NCBI RefSeq assembly: GCF_034092415.1
Contig: NZ_CP139304.1
Coordinates: forward strand, 1,038,001-1,102,000
Source of the DNA: Prochlorococcus sp. MIT 1341
GTDB lineage: Bacteria > Cyanobacteriota > Cyanobacteriia > PCC-6307 > Cyanobiaceae
Direction of reading: 5' to 3'
DNA: 64,000 bases
Shown: positions 44,131 to 55,776 of the stretch, piece after piece
How positions within the stretch are numbered: position 1 is the first letter of the stretch
Layout: each line of letters starts with the position of its first letter
Made by a program: the position numbers and the translations under genes
The notes under the pieces: generated by a model
Databases searched by the model: none
What the model was told of the DNA's origin: nothing
The model's input: only the letters and a program-made list of their open reading frames with translations

Positions 44131-44172
44131 CTTTCATAATCTAATAATGCGAAAGAAAAGCAGCTCATAGAT

Positions 44173-45570
<1,398 letters not shown>

Positions 45571-45665
45571 TCAAGAACAACATTAAAAGGGTCAGACCCC
45601 CTTTTGCTACGTAGAGTTCTATAAAGTCAAGGAACGGTCCGACTATTTGACTGGTCTCAAACACT

Positions 45666-46013
45666 ATGACCGATACACAACTTAAATGCACTACACGCCA
45701 TATAAGGCTTTTCACCGCAAGGGTTGAGGAGGACAAGCTAGTGGCTGATCCCAGCCAACTAACTCTAGATCTTGATCCTGATAACGAGTTCATATGGACA
45801 GATGAGGTTATTCACAAAGTGCATCAACGCTTCAATGAATTAGTCGAAGAAAACGATGGGAAAGAACTCAGTGAATACAACCTCAGGCGAATTGGCTCAG
45901 ATCTTGAAGGTACTATTCGCCAACTTCTCCAAGAAGGTCAATTGAGTTACAACCCCGATTGTCGTGTTCTCAACTATTCAATGGGACTACCCAGAACAAG
46001 TGAACTGCTGTGA
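45666..46013 (+). CDS. ndhM: NAD(P)H-quinone oxidoreductase subunit M
   Basis: NdhM is a peripheral subunit of the cyanobacterial/chloroplast NDH-1 complex. The 115 residues match well: [30 protein letters not shown] and the C-terminal [15 protein letters not shown]. It is divergent from crtP. Its stop overlaps the start of the DUF3172 gene (GTGA at 46010-46013). Confidence 0.95.
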   Translation: MTDTQLKCTTRHIRLFTARVEEDKLVADPSQLTLDLDPDNEFIWTDEVIHKVHQRFNELVEENDGKELSEYNLRRIGSDLEGTIRQLLQEGQLSYNPDCRVLNYSMGLPRTSELL

Positions 46014-46657
46014 CTAGATCTCCCTACAACCGACAATCCCGGAGAGACTTCGGGGAAAGAAGCAGAAAAGGTGGTAACAGATACGGACCTAATGAAAATT
46101 TTGGGCGAGTCAACTATGGCCAAAGGTCAAACTATGACTCCTCTTCTGGTGGCAAAGGGGGTGGAGGTGGGTTTTCTATGAATACAGGCACAGTTGCAGT
46201 GATTGCAGGAGTACTAGTAGTAGGAATTGGTATAGGCAGCGCAATTACAAGCACCACTCAAGGAGGTCAAGGCAATATTGCTAGTCAACAACAACTGGAC
46301 ATGGCAGTCCCAGATCCTGAGTTTTGTAGACAATGGGGAGCAAGTGCATTTGTAATCGATGTAGAGATGTATACAACACTCAACCCATCAACTAGTTTTG
46401 TGACCCAGCCTGCCCTGCAACCAGGTTGCGTAATAAGAAGGGAAAACTGGACAGTTCTACAAAAACAAGGCGCAATAACTAACGAAGACGTAAGAGAATG
46501 TAAACAAAGAATGAACACATTCGCTTATATAGGTTCAATCAGAGATAACCCTGTAGTTCGTTGTGTTTACCAAGCAGATATCAATGAAAACAAATTTATT
46601 ATTAAAGGGGCAGCCGAAGATGCTGTGGGAGTGAATCAAGAGGCAGTGCAATTCTGA
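46010..46657 (+). CDS. DUF3172 membrane-anchored protein
   Basis: Protein of 215 residues with a basic Gly/Ser/Asn-rich N-terminal 60 residues, one membrane helix (about 62-83) and a C-terminal domain with conserved Cys, including [26 protein letters not shown] and REC in [12 protein letters not shown]. This matches the cyanobacterial family DUF3172, of unknown function. The GTG start overlaps the ndhM stop by 4 bases, so it is translated together with an NDH-1 subunit. A link to NDH-1 assembly is inference only. Confidence 0.85.
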   Translation: MTRSPYNRQSRRDFGERSRKGGNRYGPNENFGRVNYGQRSNYDSSSGGKGGGGGFSMNTGTVAVIAGVLVVGIGIGSAITSTTQGGQGNIASQQQLDMAVPDPEFCRQWGASAFVIDVEMYTTLNPSTSFVTQPALQPGCVIRRENWTVLQKQGAITNEDVRECKQRMNTFAYIGSIRDNPVVRCVYQADINENKFIIKGAAEDAVGVNQEAVQF

Positions 46658-46663
46658 ACCGTC

Positions 46664-47635
46664 TTATCTCTTTCCTTCAGCAGAAAAACCTATAGTCTTT
46701 CGAAGAGGACTATCTTCACTCGCAAAAAGAGGCAGCACATCCTGCCTAAAAGCCTCTGCAGCACGGGAACGATATCTAGCAGGATGTGTAATTAATTTAA
46801 GTTGTCTGGAAACTTTCAGATCTGCCACAACCGGCCTATGAACAGTACCTGCTTCTAACTCACGCTCAATTGATACCACTGGAAGAAATGCTGCTCCCAA
46901 GCCTGAATGGACAGCATTTTTAATTGCTTCTAGCGAATTCAACTCCATTTCTATTCGGAGCCGCTGTACATCTAATCCTGATTGTGAGAGTAATTGATCA
47001 ACCATCTTTCGTGTTGTGGATTGCGCATCAAGGCTTACAAACCCAAGACGATAGAGATCCTCCTTGGTTAATTCACTCAACCTTGCCAAAGGATGCTTTA
47101 TAGGCAACACAAGTGCCACTTCATCGCTTGCATAGGGAACTACTTGAAGCAACTCATTTAATTCTTGAGGGAGCTCACCCCCAATAATCGCAAGATCAAT
47201 TTGGCCATTGGCAACACTCCAACCTGTCCTGCGTGTGCTATGCACCTGAAGCTGAACAGCCACCTCTGGAAATTTACTTCTAAATAATCCAATCATCCTT
47301 GGCATTAAATAGGTACCTGTTGTCTGGCTTGCACCTACGACTAAAGAACCCCCCTTTAAGTTGTGCAAATCATCTATTGCTCTGCAAGCTTCCTGGCATT
47401 GACTCAGAATTCTTTCGCAATAACCCAAAAGAAGCTGTCCAGCCTCAGTGAGCTGAGCTCTACGGCCGCCTCTATCAAATAGAACAACCTCTAGTTGTTT
47501 CTCTAAATTCTGAATCTGCAGGCTGACTGCAGGCTGGGTCACATAAAGGCTATCGGCAGCTTTTTTAAAGCTGCCTTCTCGCTCTATGGCTCTTAGAATT
47601 CGAAGCTGATCGAGAGTGAAAGGCAGTTCGGCCAT
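46664..47635 (-). CDS. rbcR: LysR-type regulator RbcR (Ycf30)
   Basis: LysR-family regulator near the RbcR/Ycf30 family, associated in cyanobacteria and algae with RuBisCO and CO2-uptake gene control. The frame is open from 47716, but family members start [17 protein letters not shown], so I set the start at ATG 47635. The helix-turn-helix ([20 protein letters not shown]) is near residue 28, followed by the effector-binding domain. About 324 residues. Confidence 0.92.
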   Translation of the reverse strand: MAELPFTLDQLRILRAIEREGSFKKAADSLYVTQPAVSLQIQNLEKQLEVVLFDRGGRRAQLTEAGQLLLGYCERILSQCQEACRAIDDLHNLKGGSLVVGASQTTGTYLMPRMIGLFRSKFPEVAVQLQVHSTRRTGWSVANGQIDLAIIGGELPQELNELLQVVPYASDEVALVLPIKHPLARLSELTKEDLYRLGFVSLDAQSTTRKMVDQLLSQSGLDVQRLRIEMELNSLEAIKNAVHSGLGAAFLPVVSIERELEAGTVHRPVVADLKVSRQLKLITHPARYRSRAAEAFRQDVLPLFASEDSPLRKTIGFSAEGKR

Positions 47636-47723
47636 GACAGCTGCCAAGCTGGCAGCAACAATAGAAAAAACTCTACGCGGGAATCTAGTAATCCCTATGT
47701 TCCCTAACCATTTCAACTAGCAA

Positions 47724-48470
47724 TTGCTACAACTCTCTGCAAATAGCACGCATCACAGCAGTGGTGTAATGGTGCTCCTGATCCTGGGCTTCGCTGTTAT
47801 TCATAGTGGTGGAGCTGCTTTACGTTCGCGTGCAGAGAAAAGAATCGGAGCAAGGGCATGGCGTTTGATTTTTGCCACTGCAAGTATTCCATCTGCCATT
47901 CTTCTAATTGGGTATTTCCTAGCTCATCGTTATGACGGGCTTCGCTTATGGAACCTTCAAGGTCTACCTGGGATGGCAACATCTGTCTGGGTTTTAACTG
48001 CCTTAAGCTTTTTCTTTCTCTACCCAGCCACATACAACCTTTTAGAAATTCCCGCATTGCAGAAACCAACTGTCAGGCTTTATGCAACTGGAATAATTCG
48101 AATTAGCAGGCATCCTCAGGCTATTGGCCAAATCCTCTGGTGCTTTGCACATTCACTCTGGATTGGCAGTTCATTTATGCTGGTTACTTCTGCTGGTTTG
48201 ATTGCACATCATCTTTTTGCAATCTGGCATGGTGATCGAAGATTAAAAAACAAGTTCGGTTTAGCATTCGATGAATTAAAAATTAAAACATCCGTAATCC
48301 CATTTTTGGCCGTATTGGAGGGTCGTCAGAAATTGGAGCTTCATGAATTTCTCAGGCCTGCACAGCTAGGTATAGGCATTGCAATTGGTTTAATCTGGTG
48401 GTCCCATCGTTTCATTTCTCTATCTAGCAATGCATTCATCTCTTCACACCTATCCAAACTGATGGGATGA
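47724..48470 (+). CDS. NnrU-family membrane protein, probable 15-cis-zeta-carotene isomerase
   Basis: Protein of about 248 residues with six hydrophobic helices. It belongs to the NnrU family, whose plant/cyanobacterial branch is Z-ISO, a heme enzyme that isomerises 9,15,9'-tri-cis-zeta-carotene between the Pds and Zds steps. Conserved His-containing motifs are FAVIHSGGAALRSR, the ISRHPQAIGQILWC block and LIAHHLFAIWHGDRRL. The start is TTG 47724, or ATG 47769; the family has variable N-termini. It is divergent from rbcR. crtP and crtB are 2-4 kb away. Family is confident, the Z-ISO role is inferred. Confidence 0.82.
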   Translation: MLQLSANSTHHSSGVMVLLILGFAVIHSGGAALRSRAEKRIGARAWRLIFATASIPSAILLIGYFLAHRYDGLRLWNLQGLPGMATSVWVLTALSFFFLYPATYNLLEIPALQKPTVRLYATGIIRISRHPQAIGQILWCFAHSLWIGSSFMLVTSAGLIAHHLFAIWHGDRRLKNKFGLAFDELKIKTSVIPFLAVLEGRQKLELHEFLRPAQLGIGIAIGLIWWSHRFISLSSNAFISSHLSKLMG

Positions 48471-48504
48471 AATGCCTACACTCGCAGGAGCCTAAAAAGT
48501 ACGG

Positions 48505-50523
48505 ATGCCCTCGGCTGCAGAATTTGCCTGGTTAATACCTGTACTCCCTCTAATAGGAGCAGTATTTGTAGGCCTGGGATTAATTGGTTTCAATAAATGG
48601 GTTAATGACCTTCGAAAGCCCGTTGCAATAACCCTACTTAGCTGCGTAGGTGCCTCAGCAATACTGAGCTATGCGGTTCTTATTGAGCAAATCAATGGAG
48701 GACCTGTTGTTGAGCACCTGTTTGTTTGGGCTAGTGCAGGAAGTTTCATCCTTCCAATGGGCTATGTGATCGATCCACTAGGAGCAGTAATGCTCTCACT
48801 AGTAACAACAGTGGCTCTATTGGTGATGATCTATTCGCATGGCTATATGGCTCACGACAAGGGCTACGTAAGGTTTTTTACTTATCTTGCACTTTTTAGC
48901 AGCTCAATGCTCGGGCTAATTGTCAGTCCAAACCTCCTTGAGGTTTATGTCTTTTGGGAATTAGTAGGAATGTGCTCATACTTACTTGTTGGCTTTTGGT
49001 ATGACAGAGAAGCTGCAGCTCATGCAGCACAAAAGGCATTTGTGGTGAATAGGGTTGGTGACTTTGGACTATTGCTTGGGATTCTTGGTCTTTTTTGGGC
49101 TACTAACAGTTTTGATTTCCAAGGGATAGCTGATGGTCTTGCAAGTGGACTTGCGTCAGGGAGCATTCCTGAATGGGCAGCTTTGACTTTGTGTTTATTG
49201 GTATTTATGGGGCCAATGGCAAAGTCTGCGCAATTCCCACTTCATGTTTGGCTACCAGATGCCATGGAAGGACCTACGCCAATTTCTGCCCTGATACATG
49301 CAGCAACAATGGTCGCAGCAGGGGTTTTTCTAGTAGCGAGATTAGATCCTCTCTATAGCCAGTTTCCTAGCGTAGGAATGGTTATAGCAATTATTGGAAC
49401 TATCACATGCTTTCTTGGTGCATCCATAGCCCTAACCCAAATGGATCTTAAAAAAGGCCTGGCATATAGCACTGTTTCACAATTGGGCTACATGATGCTT
49501 GCTATGGGTTGTGGAGCTCCAATTGCAGGCATTTTCCATCTGATAACACATGCCTTTTTTAAAGCAATGCTTTTCCTGGGATCAGGTTCGGTAATACATG
49601 CGATGGAAGAGGTTGTGGGTCATGAACCAATCCTTGCTCAAGATATGAGACTCATGGGCGGATTAAGAAAAAAAATGCCTATTACTTCAATTACCTTCCT
49701 TATTGGTTGTGTGGCAATTAGCGGAATACCTCCACTTGCAGGATTCTGGAGCAAAGATGAAATCCTAGGTCAAGCGTTTAATACTTTTCCATTCCTATGG
49801 GCAATAGGCTTCCTGACAGCTGGGATGACTGCTTTTTATATGTTTCGCCTTTATTTTCTTACATTTGAAGGTGATTTCCGTGGTGAGAATAAAAACCTTC
49901 AAACCGAATTACTTGCTCTTGCAGGACAAGTCACTGATGGAGATGAAGACGAAAACAATCATTCGCAAGAATCAGGCATTTTGCATGAATCTCCCTGGTC
50001 AATGACCTTCCCTTTAGCTGTTCTAGCAGTCCCTTCAGTGCTTATTGGACTACTCGGAACACCCTGGTCAAGCAAATTTGCAAATTTATTAGACCCAGAG
50101 GAAGCAATGGAAATTTCAACAAATTTCCATTGGGGGGAGTTTCTTCTTTTAGCAGGAGCATCTATCTCAATCTCAGCTATAGGTATCAGTGTTGCTTTTT
50201 CAGCTTATTATCTAAATCGATTAGACCTCAAGAGTTTATTTGTCAATCGCTTCTCCAAGATCAATAGTTTTCTTCAAAATAAATGGTATTTAGATGATAT
50301 AAATTACAAGATCTTTGTTAAAGGAAGCAGAAAACTAGCAAAAGAAGTACTTGAGGTTGACGCAAAAGTTGTTGATGGCGTGGTTAACCTAACAGGCCTA
50401 TTAACACTTGGTAGCGGGGAAGGGTTGAAATACTTTGAGACAGGAAGAGCACAATTCTATGCATTGATCGTTTTTGGAGGTGTTATCGCTCTAGTACTAC
50501 TTTTTGGTGTTCTCGGTGGATAA
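48505..50523 (+). CDS. ndhF: NDH-1 subunit NdhF (subunit 5)
   Basis: Proton-pumping subunit at the far end of the NDH-1 membrane arm, 672 residues with about 15-16 helices. Typical motifs are LEVYVFWELVGMCSYLLVGFWY, FPLHVWLPDAMEGPTPISALIHAATMVAAG (in parts) and the KGLAYSTVSQLGYMM block with its key Lys residues. The charged stretch near residues 458-498 and the C-terminal lateral-helix region are present. It is followed by ndhD about 150 bases downstream, as in other cyanobacteria. Confidence 0.97.
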   Translation: MPSAAEFAWLIPVLPLIGAVFVGLGLIGFNKWVNDLRKPVAITLLSCVGASAILSYAVLIEQINGGPVVEHLFVWASAGSFILPMGYVIDPLGAVMLSLVTTVALLVMIYSHGYMAHDKGYVRFFTYLALFSSSMLGLIVSPNLLEVYVFWELVGMCSYLLVGFWYDREAAAHAAQKAFVVNRVGDFGLLLGILGLFWATNSFDFQGIADGLASGLASGSIPEWAALTLCLLVFMGPMAKSAQFPLHVWLPDAMEGPTPISALIHAATMVAAGVFLVARLDPLYSQFPSVGMVIAIIGTITCFLGASIALTQMDLKKGLAYSTVSQLGYMMLAMGCGAPIAGIFHLITHAFFKAMLFLGSGSVIHAMEEVVGHEPILAQDMRLMGGLRKKMPITSITFLIGCVAISGIPPLAGFWSKDEILGQAFNTFPFLWAIGFLTAGMTAFYMFRLYFLTFEGDFRGENKNLQTELLALAGQVTDGDEDENNHSQESGILHESPWSMTFPLAVLAVPSVLIGLLGTPWSSKFANLLDPEEAMEISTNFHWGEFLLLAGASISISAIGISVAFSAYYLNRLDLKSLFVNRFSKINSFLQNKWYLDDINYKIFVKGSRKLAKEVLEVDAKVVDGVVNLTGLLTLGSGEGLKYFETGRAQFYALIVFGGVIALVLLFGVLGG

Positions 50524-50669
50524 GAAATTTTCCAGCCTGAGATGCTGTTATGTGTCAACGCCTATAAAGGAGGTGCGAGAGCTTCCAGTATTTCTACACT
50601 CCTTGAAGTAAACCGCTTGAAGTGCTGCAGTCTCATTGTCTCGCAACACTTGAGCTTACCCATGGCCTA

Positions 50670-52277
50670 ATGGAAGAACTAATTACAGACGATCTCCCAT
50701 GGCTAAGCCTGTCAATACTTTTCCCTATTGCCGGAGCTTTCCTAGTCCCTTTCATTCCTGACAAAGGAGAAGGGAAGCAAGTGCGTTGGTTTGCATTAGG
50801 AATTGCTCTAGCGACCTTCCTTATAACCGTTGGTGCTTATGCAACTGGCTATGACCCAAGCATCAAAGGTCTTCAACTTTCAGAACAAATCAGTTGGCTA
50901 CCAGACCTAGGCCTGAATTGGTCAGTCGGAGCAGATGGTCTTTCGATGCCACTGATTCTTCTAACTAGTTTCATTACAGCCCTAGCGGTTCTTGCAGCAT
51001 GGCCAGTCAGTTTCAAGCCAAAACTTTTCTTCTTTCTGATTTTGGCAATGGATGGTGGCCAAATAGCGGTCTTCGCTGTGCAAGACATGCTGTTGTTTTT
51101 CCTTGCATGGGAGCTGGAACTTTTACCTGTCTATCTGTTACTAGCAATATGGGGAGGTAAAAAAAGACAATATGCAGCGACAAAATTTATTATCTATACG
51201 GCAGGTAGTTCTTTATTCATATTATTAGCCGCCCTTGCTATGGGCTTTTTCGGTGGAGGTAGTCCAAATTTTGAATATACAGTTCTCGCAGAAAAAGGGT
51301 TTAACACTAGTTTCCAACTGCTCTGTTATATAGGTCTTCTGATTGCCTTCGGCGTCAAGTTACCTATTGTTCCTTTACACACTTGGCTGCCAGATGCCCA
51401 TGGAGAGGCAACTGCTCCTGTGCATATGCTGTTAGCCGGCATCCTCTTAAAGATGGGTGGATATGCACTTTTAAGGTTCAATGCACAACTTCTACCTGAT
51501 GCCCATGCACAATTCGCTCCCCTTTTAATCATCCTTGGAGTTGTAAATATCATCTATGCAGCCCTGACCTCTTTCGCCCAGAGAAATCTGAAACGAAAAA
51601 TTGCTTATAGCTCAATCAGCCATATGGGTTTTGTACTGATAGGGATAGGTAGTTTCAGTGCCTTAGGGACGAGTGGTGCAATGCTGCAAATGATTAGTCA
51701 CGGACTAATCGGGGCAAGTCTTTTCTTCCTGGTAGGTGCAACTTATGACCGCACCCACACACTTCAATTACAAGAAATGGGAGGAGTTGGCCAAAAAATG
51801 AGAATAATGTTTGCCCTCTGGACTGTTTGCTCCCTCGCCTCTCTTGCACTTCCTGGAATGAGTGGCTTTGTTTCAGAGCTAATGGTTTTTGCAGGATTTG
51901 TTACTGATGAGGCTTACACCCTTACATTCAGAGTTGTAATCGCAGCTCTAGCAGCAATAGGAGTCATTCTTACCCCGATTTATTTACTCTCAATGCTTCG
52001 TGAAATCTTTTTTGGTAAAGAAAATAGAGAGCTGGTATCAAATACAAATCTTGTTGATGCAGAACCAAGAGAGATCTACATAATTGGTTGTCTTCTTGTT
52101 CCCATAATTGGCATCGGTCTTTACCCAAGGCTTGTGACAGATAGCTATACAGCTTCTATTGAAGCTCTCGTGAAACGAGATGTCTTGGCAATCGAACAAC
52201 TAAAGAAACCCAGTGCTCCAATTTTTCGAAATAAAAATCTAATTCCTGCCTTTATAAGCGCCCCTAAAATTGAATAA
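50670..52277 (+). CDS. ndhD: NDH-1 subunit NdhD (subunit 4)
   Basis: Proton-translocating subunit of NDH-1. The frame is open from 50622, but the ATG at 50670 gives [19 protein letters not shown], the usual family start. About 14 helices. Motifs include [21 protein letters not shown] and [28 protein letters not shown] (in parts), plus [10 protein letters not shown]. It probably forms a transcript with ndhF. Confidence 0.96.
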   Translation: MEELITDDLPWLSLSILFPIAGAFLVPFIPDKGEGKQVRWFALGIALATFLITVGAYATGYDPSIKGLQLSEQISWLPDLGLNWSVGADGLSMPLILLTSFITALAVLAAWPVSFKPKLFFFLILAMDGGQIAVFAVQDMLLFFLAWELELLPVYLLLAIWGGKKRQYAATKFIIYTAGSSLFILLAALAMGFFGGGSPNFEYTVLAEKGFNTSFQLLCYIGLLIAFGVKLPIVPLHTWLPDAHGEATAPVHMLLAGILLKMGGYALLRFNAQLLPDAHAQFAPLLIILGVVNIIYAALTSFAQRNLKRKIAYSSISHMGFVLIGIGSFSALGTSGAMLQMISHGLIGASLFFLVGATYDRTHTLQLQEMGGVGQKMRIMFALWTVCSLASLALPGMSGFVSELMVFAGFVTDEAYTLTFRVVIAALAAIGVILTPIYLLSMLREIFFGKENRELVSNTNLVDAEPREIYIIGCLLVPIIGIGLYPRLVTDSYTASIEALVKRDVLAIEQLKKPSAPIFRNKNLIPAFISAPKIE

Positions 52278-52410
52278 GAAGAAGTCTTGAATTTTTTCAC
52301 CTGAAACCTCCTAATCAGAATCCTCTCTATAAATCTCCACCACAACCAAAGAGATTAAACTGGCAAGTTTGCGTTAATCCAGATACCTTTCGAAAAAGCT
52401 CTTTCCAACC

Positions 52411-53301
52411 TTGCAAGAAGATGGACACAATAAAGGCGTTAATTCGGCTGCACGACTTGCCATCCGTCTTCTCCAAGATGCTGCTGAGAAAGGTGATCTA
52501 GATCCATGGGATGTGGACGTAATAGCAGTTATAGATGGATTTTTAGATCAATTACGACAAAGGATCGAAATCCCAAGACGAGTTGCCAATCAAATCCATC
52601 AACATGGTGGAAGTTACGAACATGATTTAGCAGAAAGCAGCGAAGCTTTTCTTGCAGCATCAATCTTGGTTGGATTAAAAGCTGAAGTCCTTGAAGCTGA
52701 AACCTTTCCCCCAGCGCAAGTCGAAGATGAATACTTTGATAGTGAATTAACCGAACAAGGATGGCTTGATCCAAGCTTTGTGCTGCCTATAAGGCCAGAA
52801 AGACATCTATTAAGACGTCCTGTCGCTCCTCCTCCTTTACGACGACCTGTAAGCCTTGGAGAGCTCATTGAACAGCTAGAAACAATTGCAGCCCAGCTTG
52901 AATCTGACGAACTTGAGCATAGAAGAAGGAATAAAAAAAAGCGATTTAGCGAAAGAGAAGCAATTGCTCAAGTTACAGCCTTAGCCCATAGAGAAAAGCT
53001 TCCAGAGACAACAGCTGCTTTAGGAGTTTTCCTGAAGAGCTGGGAGCCAGCTTTGTATTGGACAGACTTTGAAATGTTGATTCAGAAATGGCAACAAGCT
53101 GCTAAAGAAGATTTAGACACTGATCGAGTTGGAGTGTTTTGGGCCCTTCTATTTCTATCCTCACAAGGCCAAATAGAGCTTGAACAAAAAGGTTCTTTGT
53201 ACGCTCCTATTCGACTAAAACGAATACTTCCACAAGGCAGCTTCGCGCAACTTCCACTAAAAACCATCAACGTGCCACCTGCCACGCCGGCCGCTGCATA
53301 G
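52411..53301 (+). CDS. scpA: Segregation and condensation protein A
   Basis: Kleisin subunit of the SMC-ScpAB condensin that organises and segregates the chromosome. The N-terminal AARLAIRLLQDAAEKGDLDPWDVDVIAVID segment (in parts) is diagnostic, and the SLGELIEQLETIAAQLES helix and C-terminal winged-helix part (GVFWALLFLSSQGQIELEQ) are present. The start is TTG 52411; no better codon precedes the conserved part. It stands alone between ndhD and the nucleotidyltransferase. Confidence 0.9.
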   Translation: MQEDGHNKGVNSAARLAIRLLQDAAEKGDLDPWDVDVIAVIDGFLDQLRQRIEIPRRVANQIHQHGGSYEHDLAESSEAFLAASILVGLKAEVLEAETFPPAQVEDEYFDSELTEQGWLDPSFVLPIRPERHLLRRPVAPPPLRRPVSLGELIEQLETIAAQLESDELEHRRRNKKKRFSEREAIAQVTALAHREKLPETTAALGVFLKSWEPALYWTDFEMLIQKWQQAAKEDLDTDRVGVFWALLFLSSQGQIELEQKGSLYAPIRLKRILPQGSFAQLPLKTINVPPATPAAA

Positions 53302-53357
53302 AAGTGATGGTTCATGGCCGTCTATGTTGTCTGACTAGCTGAGGCCTACAAACGCCT

Positions 53358-54536
53358 ATGAAGGCGATGATACTGGCGGCCGGAAAGGGTACAAGAGTCC
53401 AGCCGATCACCCACGTGATCCCAAAGCCCATGATTCCAATTCTGCAGAAGCCTGTGATGGAGTTTCTGCTGGAACTTCTTAAGGAACATGGGTTTACGGA
53501 AGTGATGGTCAATGTCTCTCACCTGGCCGAAGAAATCGAAAATTATTTCAGAGATGGTCAAAGGTTTGGTGTTGAAATTGCATATAGCTTTGAGGGGCGT
53601 ATTGAAGATGGTGAACTGATTGGGGACGCGCTTGGGTCTGCAGGAGGATTAAAAAAGATCCAAGACTTCCAACAGTTCTTTGATGACACATTTGTAGTCT
53701 TATGTGGCGATGCGCTTATAGATCTTGATCTCTCAGAAGCCGTAAAAAGACATAAGGCCAAAGGGGCAATGGCAAGCTTAATTACAAAGCGAGTATCGAA
53801 AGATCAAGTAAGTAGTTATGGCGTTGTAGTTACCGATGAAAACGACTTAGTAAAAGCGTTCCAAGAAAAACCTCAGGTTGGCGAAGCACTTGGCGACACA
53901 ATTAACACAGGAATATACCTTTTTGAACCAGAAATTTTTGAACACATTCCTTCTGGAAAACCTTTTGATATCGGCTCCGACTTATTCCCTAAGCTAGTAA
54001 ATATGAAAGCACCATTCTATGCACTTCCAATGGATTTTGAATGGGTTGACATTGGAAAAGTACCCGACTATTGGAAAGCCATTAGAAGCGTTCTTCAAGG
54101 CGAGGTAAGGCAGATTAGAATCCCAGGCAAGCAAGTCAAGCCTGGCATCTTTGCAGGATTAAATGTAGCCGCTAACTGGGACAAAATAAATGTTAAAGGC
54201 CCTATATATGTTGGAGGAATGACTAGAATTGAAGACGGTGCAACTATTATCGGGCCATCAATGATTGGTCCAAGTTGTTGCATCTGTGAAGGCGCAACAA
54301 TAGATAACTCAATCATCTTTGACTACTCACGAATTGGGCCAGGCGTGCAACTTGTTGAAAAACTTGTCTTTGGCAGATATTGCGTTGGTAAAAATGGCAA
54401 CCACTTTGACCTGCAAGAGGCAGCACTTGATTGGCTAATCACTGATGCAAGACGTCAAGATCTTGTCGAGCCATCTCCCCAACAAAAGGCCATGGCAGAA
54501 CTTCTAGGTACAGACTTAACATCTCCTGCTAATTAA
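53358..54536 (+). CDS. Sugar-phosphate nucleotidyltransferase (NDP-sugar synthase type)
   Basis: The N-terminal GT-A-like domain has MKAMILAAGKGTRVQPITHVIPKPM in parts (GxGTR motif), with FVVLCGDALIDLDLS and INTGIYLFEPEIFE. The C-terminal part has hexapeptide left-handed beta-helix repeats (GPIYVGGMTRIEDGATIIGPSMIGPSC in parts). Related enzymes make GDP-mannose, UDP-GlcNAc or dTDP-glucose; substrate cannot be decided. 392 residues. The 3' end overlaps metF on the other strand by 8 bases. Confidence 0.88.
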   Translation: MKAMILAAGKGTRVQPITHVIPKPMIPILQKPVMEFLLELLKEHGFTEVMVNVSHLAEEIENYFRDGQRFGVEIAYSFEGRIEDGELIGDALGSAGGLKKIQDFQQFFDDTFVVLCGDALIDLDLSEAVKRHKAKGAMASLITKRVSKDQVSSYGVVVTDENDLVKAFQEKPQVGEALGDTINTGIYLFEPEIFEHIPSGKPFDIGSDLFPKLVNMKAPFYALPMDFEWVDIGKVPDYWKAIRSVLQGEVRQIRIPGKQVKPGIFAGLNVAANWDKINVKGPIYVGGMTRIEDGATIIGPSMIGPSCCICEGATIDNSIIFDYSRIGPGVQLVEKLVFGRYCVGKNGNHFDLQEAALDWLITDARRQDLVEPSPQQKAMAELLGTDLTSPAN

Positions 54537-55410
54537 AACCTGCCTTCGCGAGAATCTTTGGAATGAGGTTCTCAGCCTTAACGGCCATTAGATGAACTCC
54601 CTGTGCAATCTCCACATAATTTTTCACTTGCTCAGAAGCTATAGCAACTCCCTCTGAAAGTGGATCAGAAGCTTTTTCAAGCCGCTCTACAAGAGCTTCA
54701 GGAATACAAGCTCCAGGAACAACTTTATTGATAAATCTCGCATTGCGAGCTGATTTAAGTAAAAACACCCCTGCTAAAACTGGCAAATCTAAAGGCTTCG
54801 CAACCCTTGAACAAAATTCTTCCAACACAGTCGATTCCATAACCATTTGTGTCTGTAAAAACTTGGCGCCAGCAGCTTTTTTCCGTTCCAAACGTTTATA
54901 TAAACCTGAAAAACTTCTACAATTCGGATCAGCAGCAGCTCCAGGGAAAAAATTGGTACCTTTATCCGGTAAAAAGCCCTTTACGGGATCCTCCTGTCTG
55001 TTAAAGCAATCTATTTGCTGAAGAAGTCTTACCGATTCGTAATCATTAACAGCTTTAGCCTCAGGTTGATCTCCAACTCGTACGGGATCCCCAGTAAGAC
55101 AGAGCACATTCCTTATTCCCAAAGCATGTGCCCCAAGCAAGTCACCCTGAATAGCAATACGATTCCTATCTCTACAACCCATCTGCAAGATGGGTTCTAA
55201 ACCAGCATCAAGCAACAACTTGCACAAGGCAAGACTGCTCATTCTCATGAAGGCGCGGCTTCCATCCGTGACATTAATTGCATTCACGCAGCCCCTCAAA
55301 GTCTCTGCCATTGCTAGAGACTTTGAGGGGTCAGCACCTCGTGGAGGCATTATCTCAGCAGTAATTGTTACGGCTCCGACCTCAAGAGACCGCTGAAGCG
55401 TTGCAATCAA
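54529..55410 (-). CDS. metF: Methylenetetrahydrofolate reductase
   Basis: FAD enzyme making 5-methyl-THF for methionine synthesis. The TIM-barrel protein of 293 residues has ITAEIMPPRGADPSKSL, ALGIRNVLCLTGDPVRVGD and the FLQTQMVM motif with AGVFLLKSARNARF. The start is TTG 55410 with GGAGG a few bases upstream. Convergent with the nucleotidyltransferase by an 8-base overlap. Confidence 0.9.
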   Translation of the reverse strand: MIATLQRSLEVGAVTITAEIMPPRGADPSKSLAMAETLRGCVNAINVTDGSRAFMRMSSLALCKLLLDAGLEPILQMGCRDRNRIAIQGDLLGAHALGIRNVLCLTGDPVRVGDQPEAKAVNDYESVRLLQQIDCFNRQEDPVKGFLPDKGTNFFPGAAADPNCRSFSGLYKRLERKKAAGAKFLQTQMVMESTVLEEFCSRVAKPLDLPVLAGVFLLKSARNARFINKVVPGACIPEALVERLEKASDPLSEGVAIASEQVKNYVEIAQGVHLMAVKAENLIPKILAKAGFN

Positions 55411-55497
55411 AACCCTCCTGCATTTAGCTACTTACTATGGGTTATCGCATGGCACAAGTCTGCCTAAGATGTGTTGCATGGGCTAAAAGGCAGGTGG

Positions 55498-55776
55498 ATG
55501 ACGCCAGGCGAATTCTCTGATTCAAGTCAAATGTCCCTTTCTGCAAGGGAAATGGAAATTATTGAATTAGTAGCAAGTGGTCTTACAAACCAGGAAATTG
55601 CTGAGCGACTCACCATCAGCAAACGAACCGTGGACAACCATGTAAGCAACATGTTTACAAAAACTGGTTCCAAAAATCGAGTTGGTCTTCTCAACTGGGC
55701 AATGGACCATGGCAAAATTTGCCGAGAAGGGTTTAATTGCTGTTCATTACAAGACGAACCCTCTTCCGACTCTTAG
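55498..55776 (+). CDS. pedR: Small LuxR-type regulator PedR
   Basis: PedR is a redox-sensing LuxR-type regulator that responds to photosynthetic electron transport. The protein has a C-terminal LuxR HTH (LSAREMEIIELVASGLTNQEIAERLTISKRTVDNHVSNM in parts) and then NRVGLLNWAMDHGKIC with CC near the end, as in PedR proteins. No receiver domain. I prefer the ATG 55498 with AGGTGG just before it over GTG 55471. The 3' end overlaps the next gene on the opposite strand by 44 bases. Confidence 0.85.
   Translation: MTPGEFSDSSQMSLSAREMEIIELVASGLTNQEIAERLTISKRTVDNHVSNMFTKTGSKNRVGLLNWAMDHGKICREGFNCCSLQDEPSSDS

Noticed and set aside
50560-50620. Near-inverted repeat AAGGAGGTG ... CACTCCTT after ndhF as terminator
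   Set aside because: The match has a bulge, no T-run follows, and ndhD probably shares the transcript.
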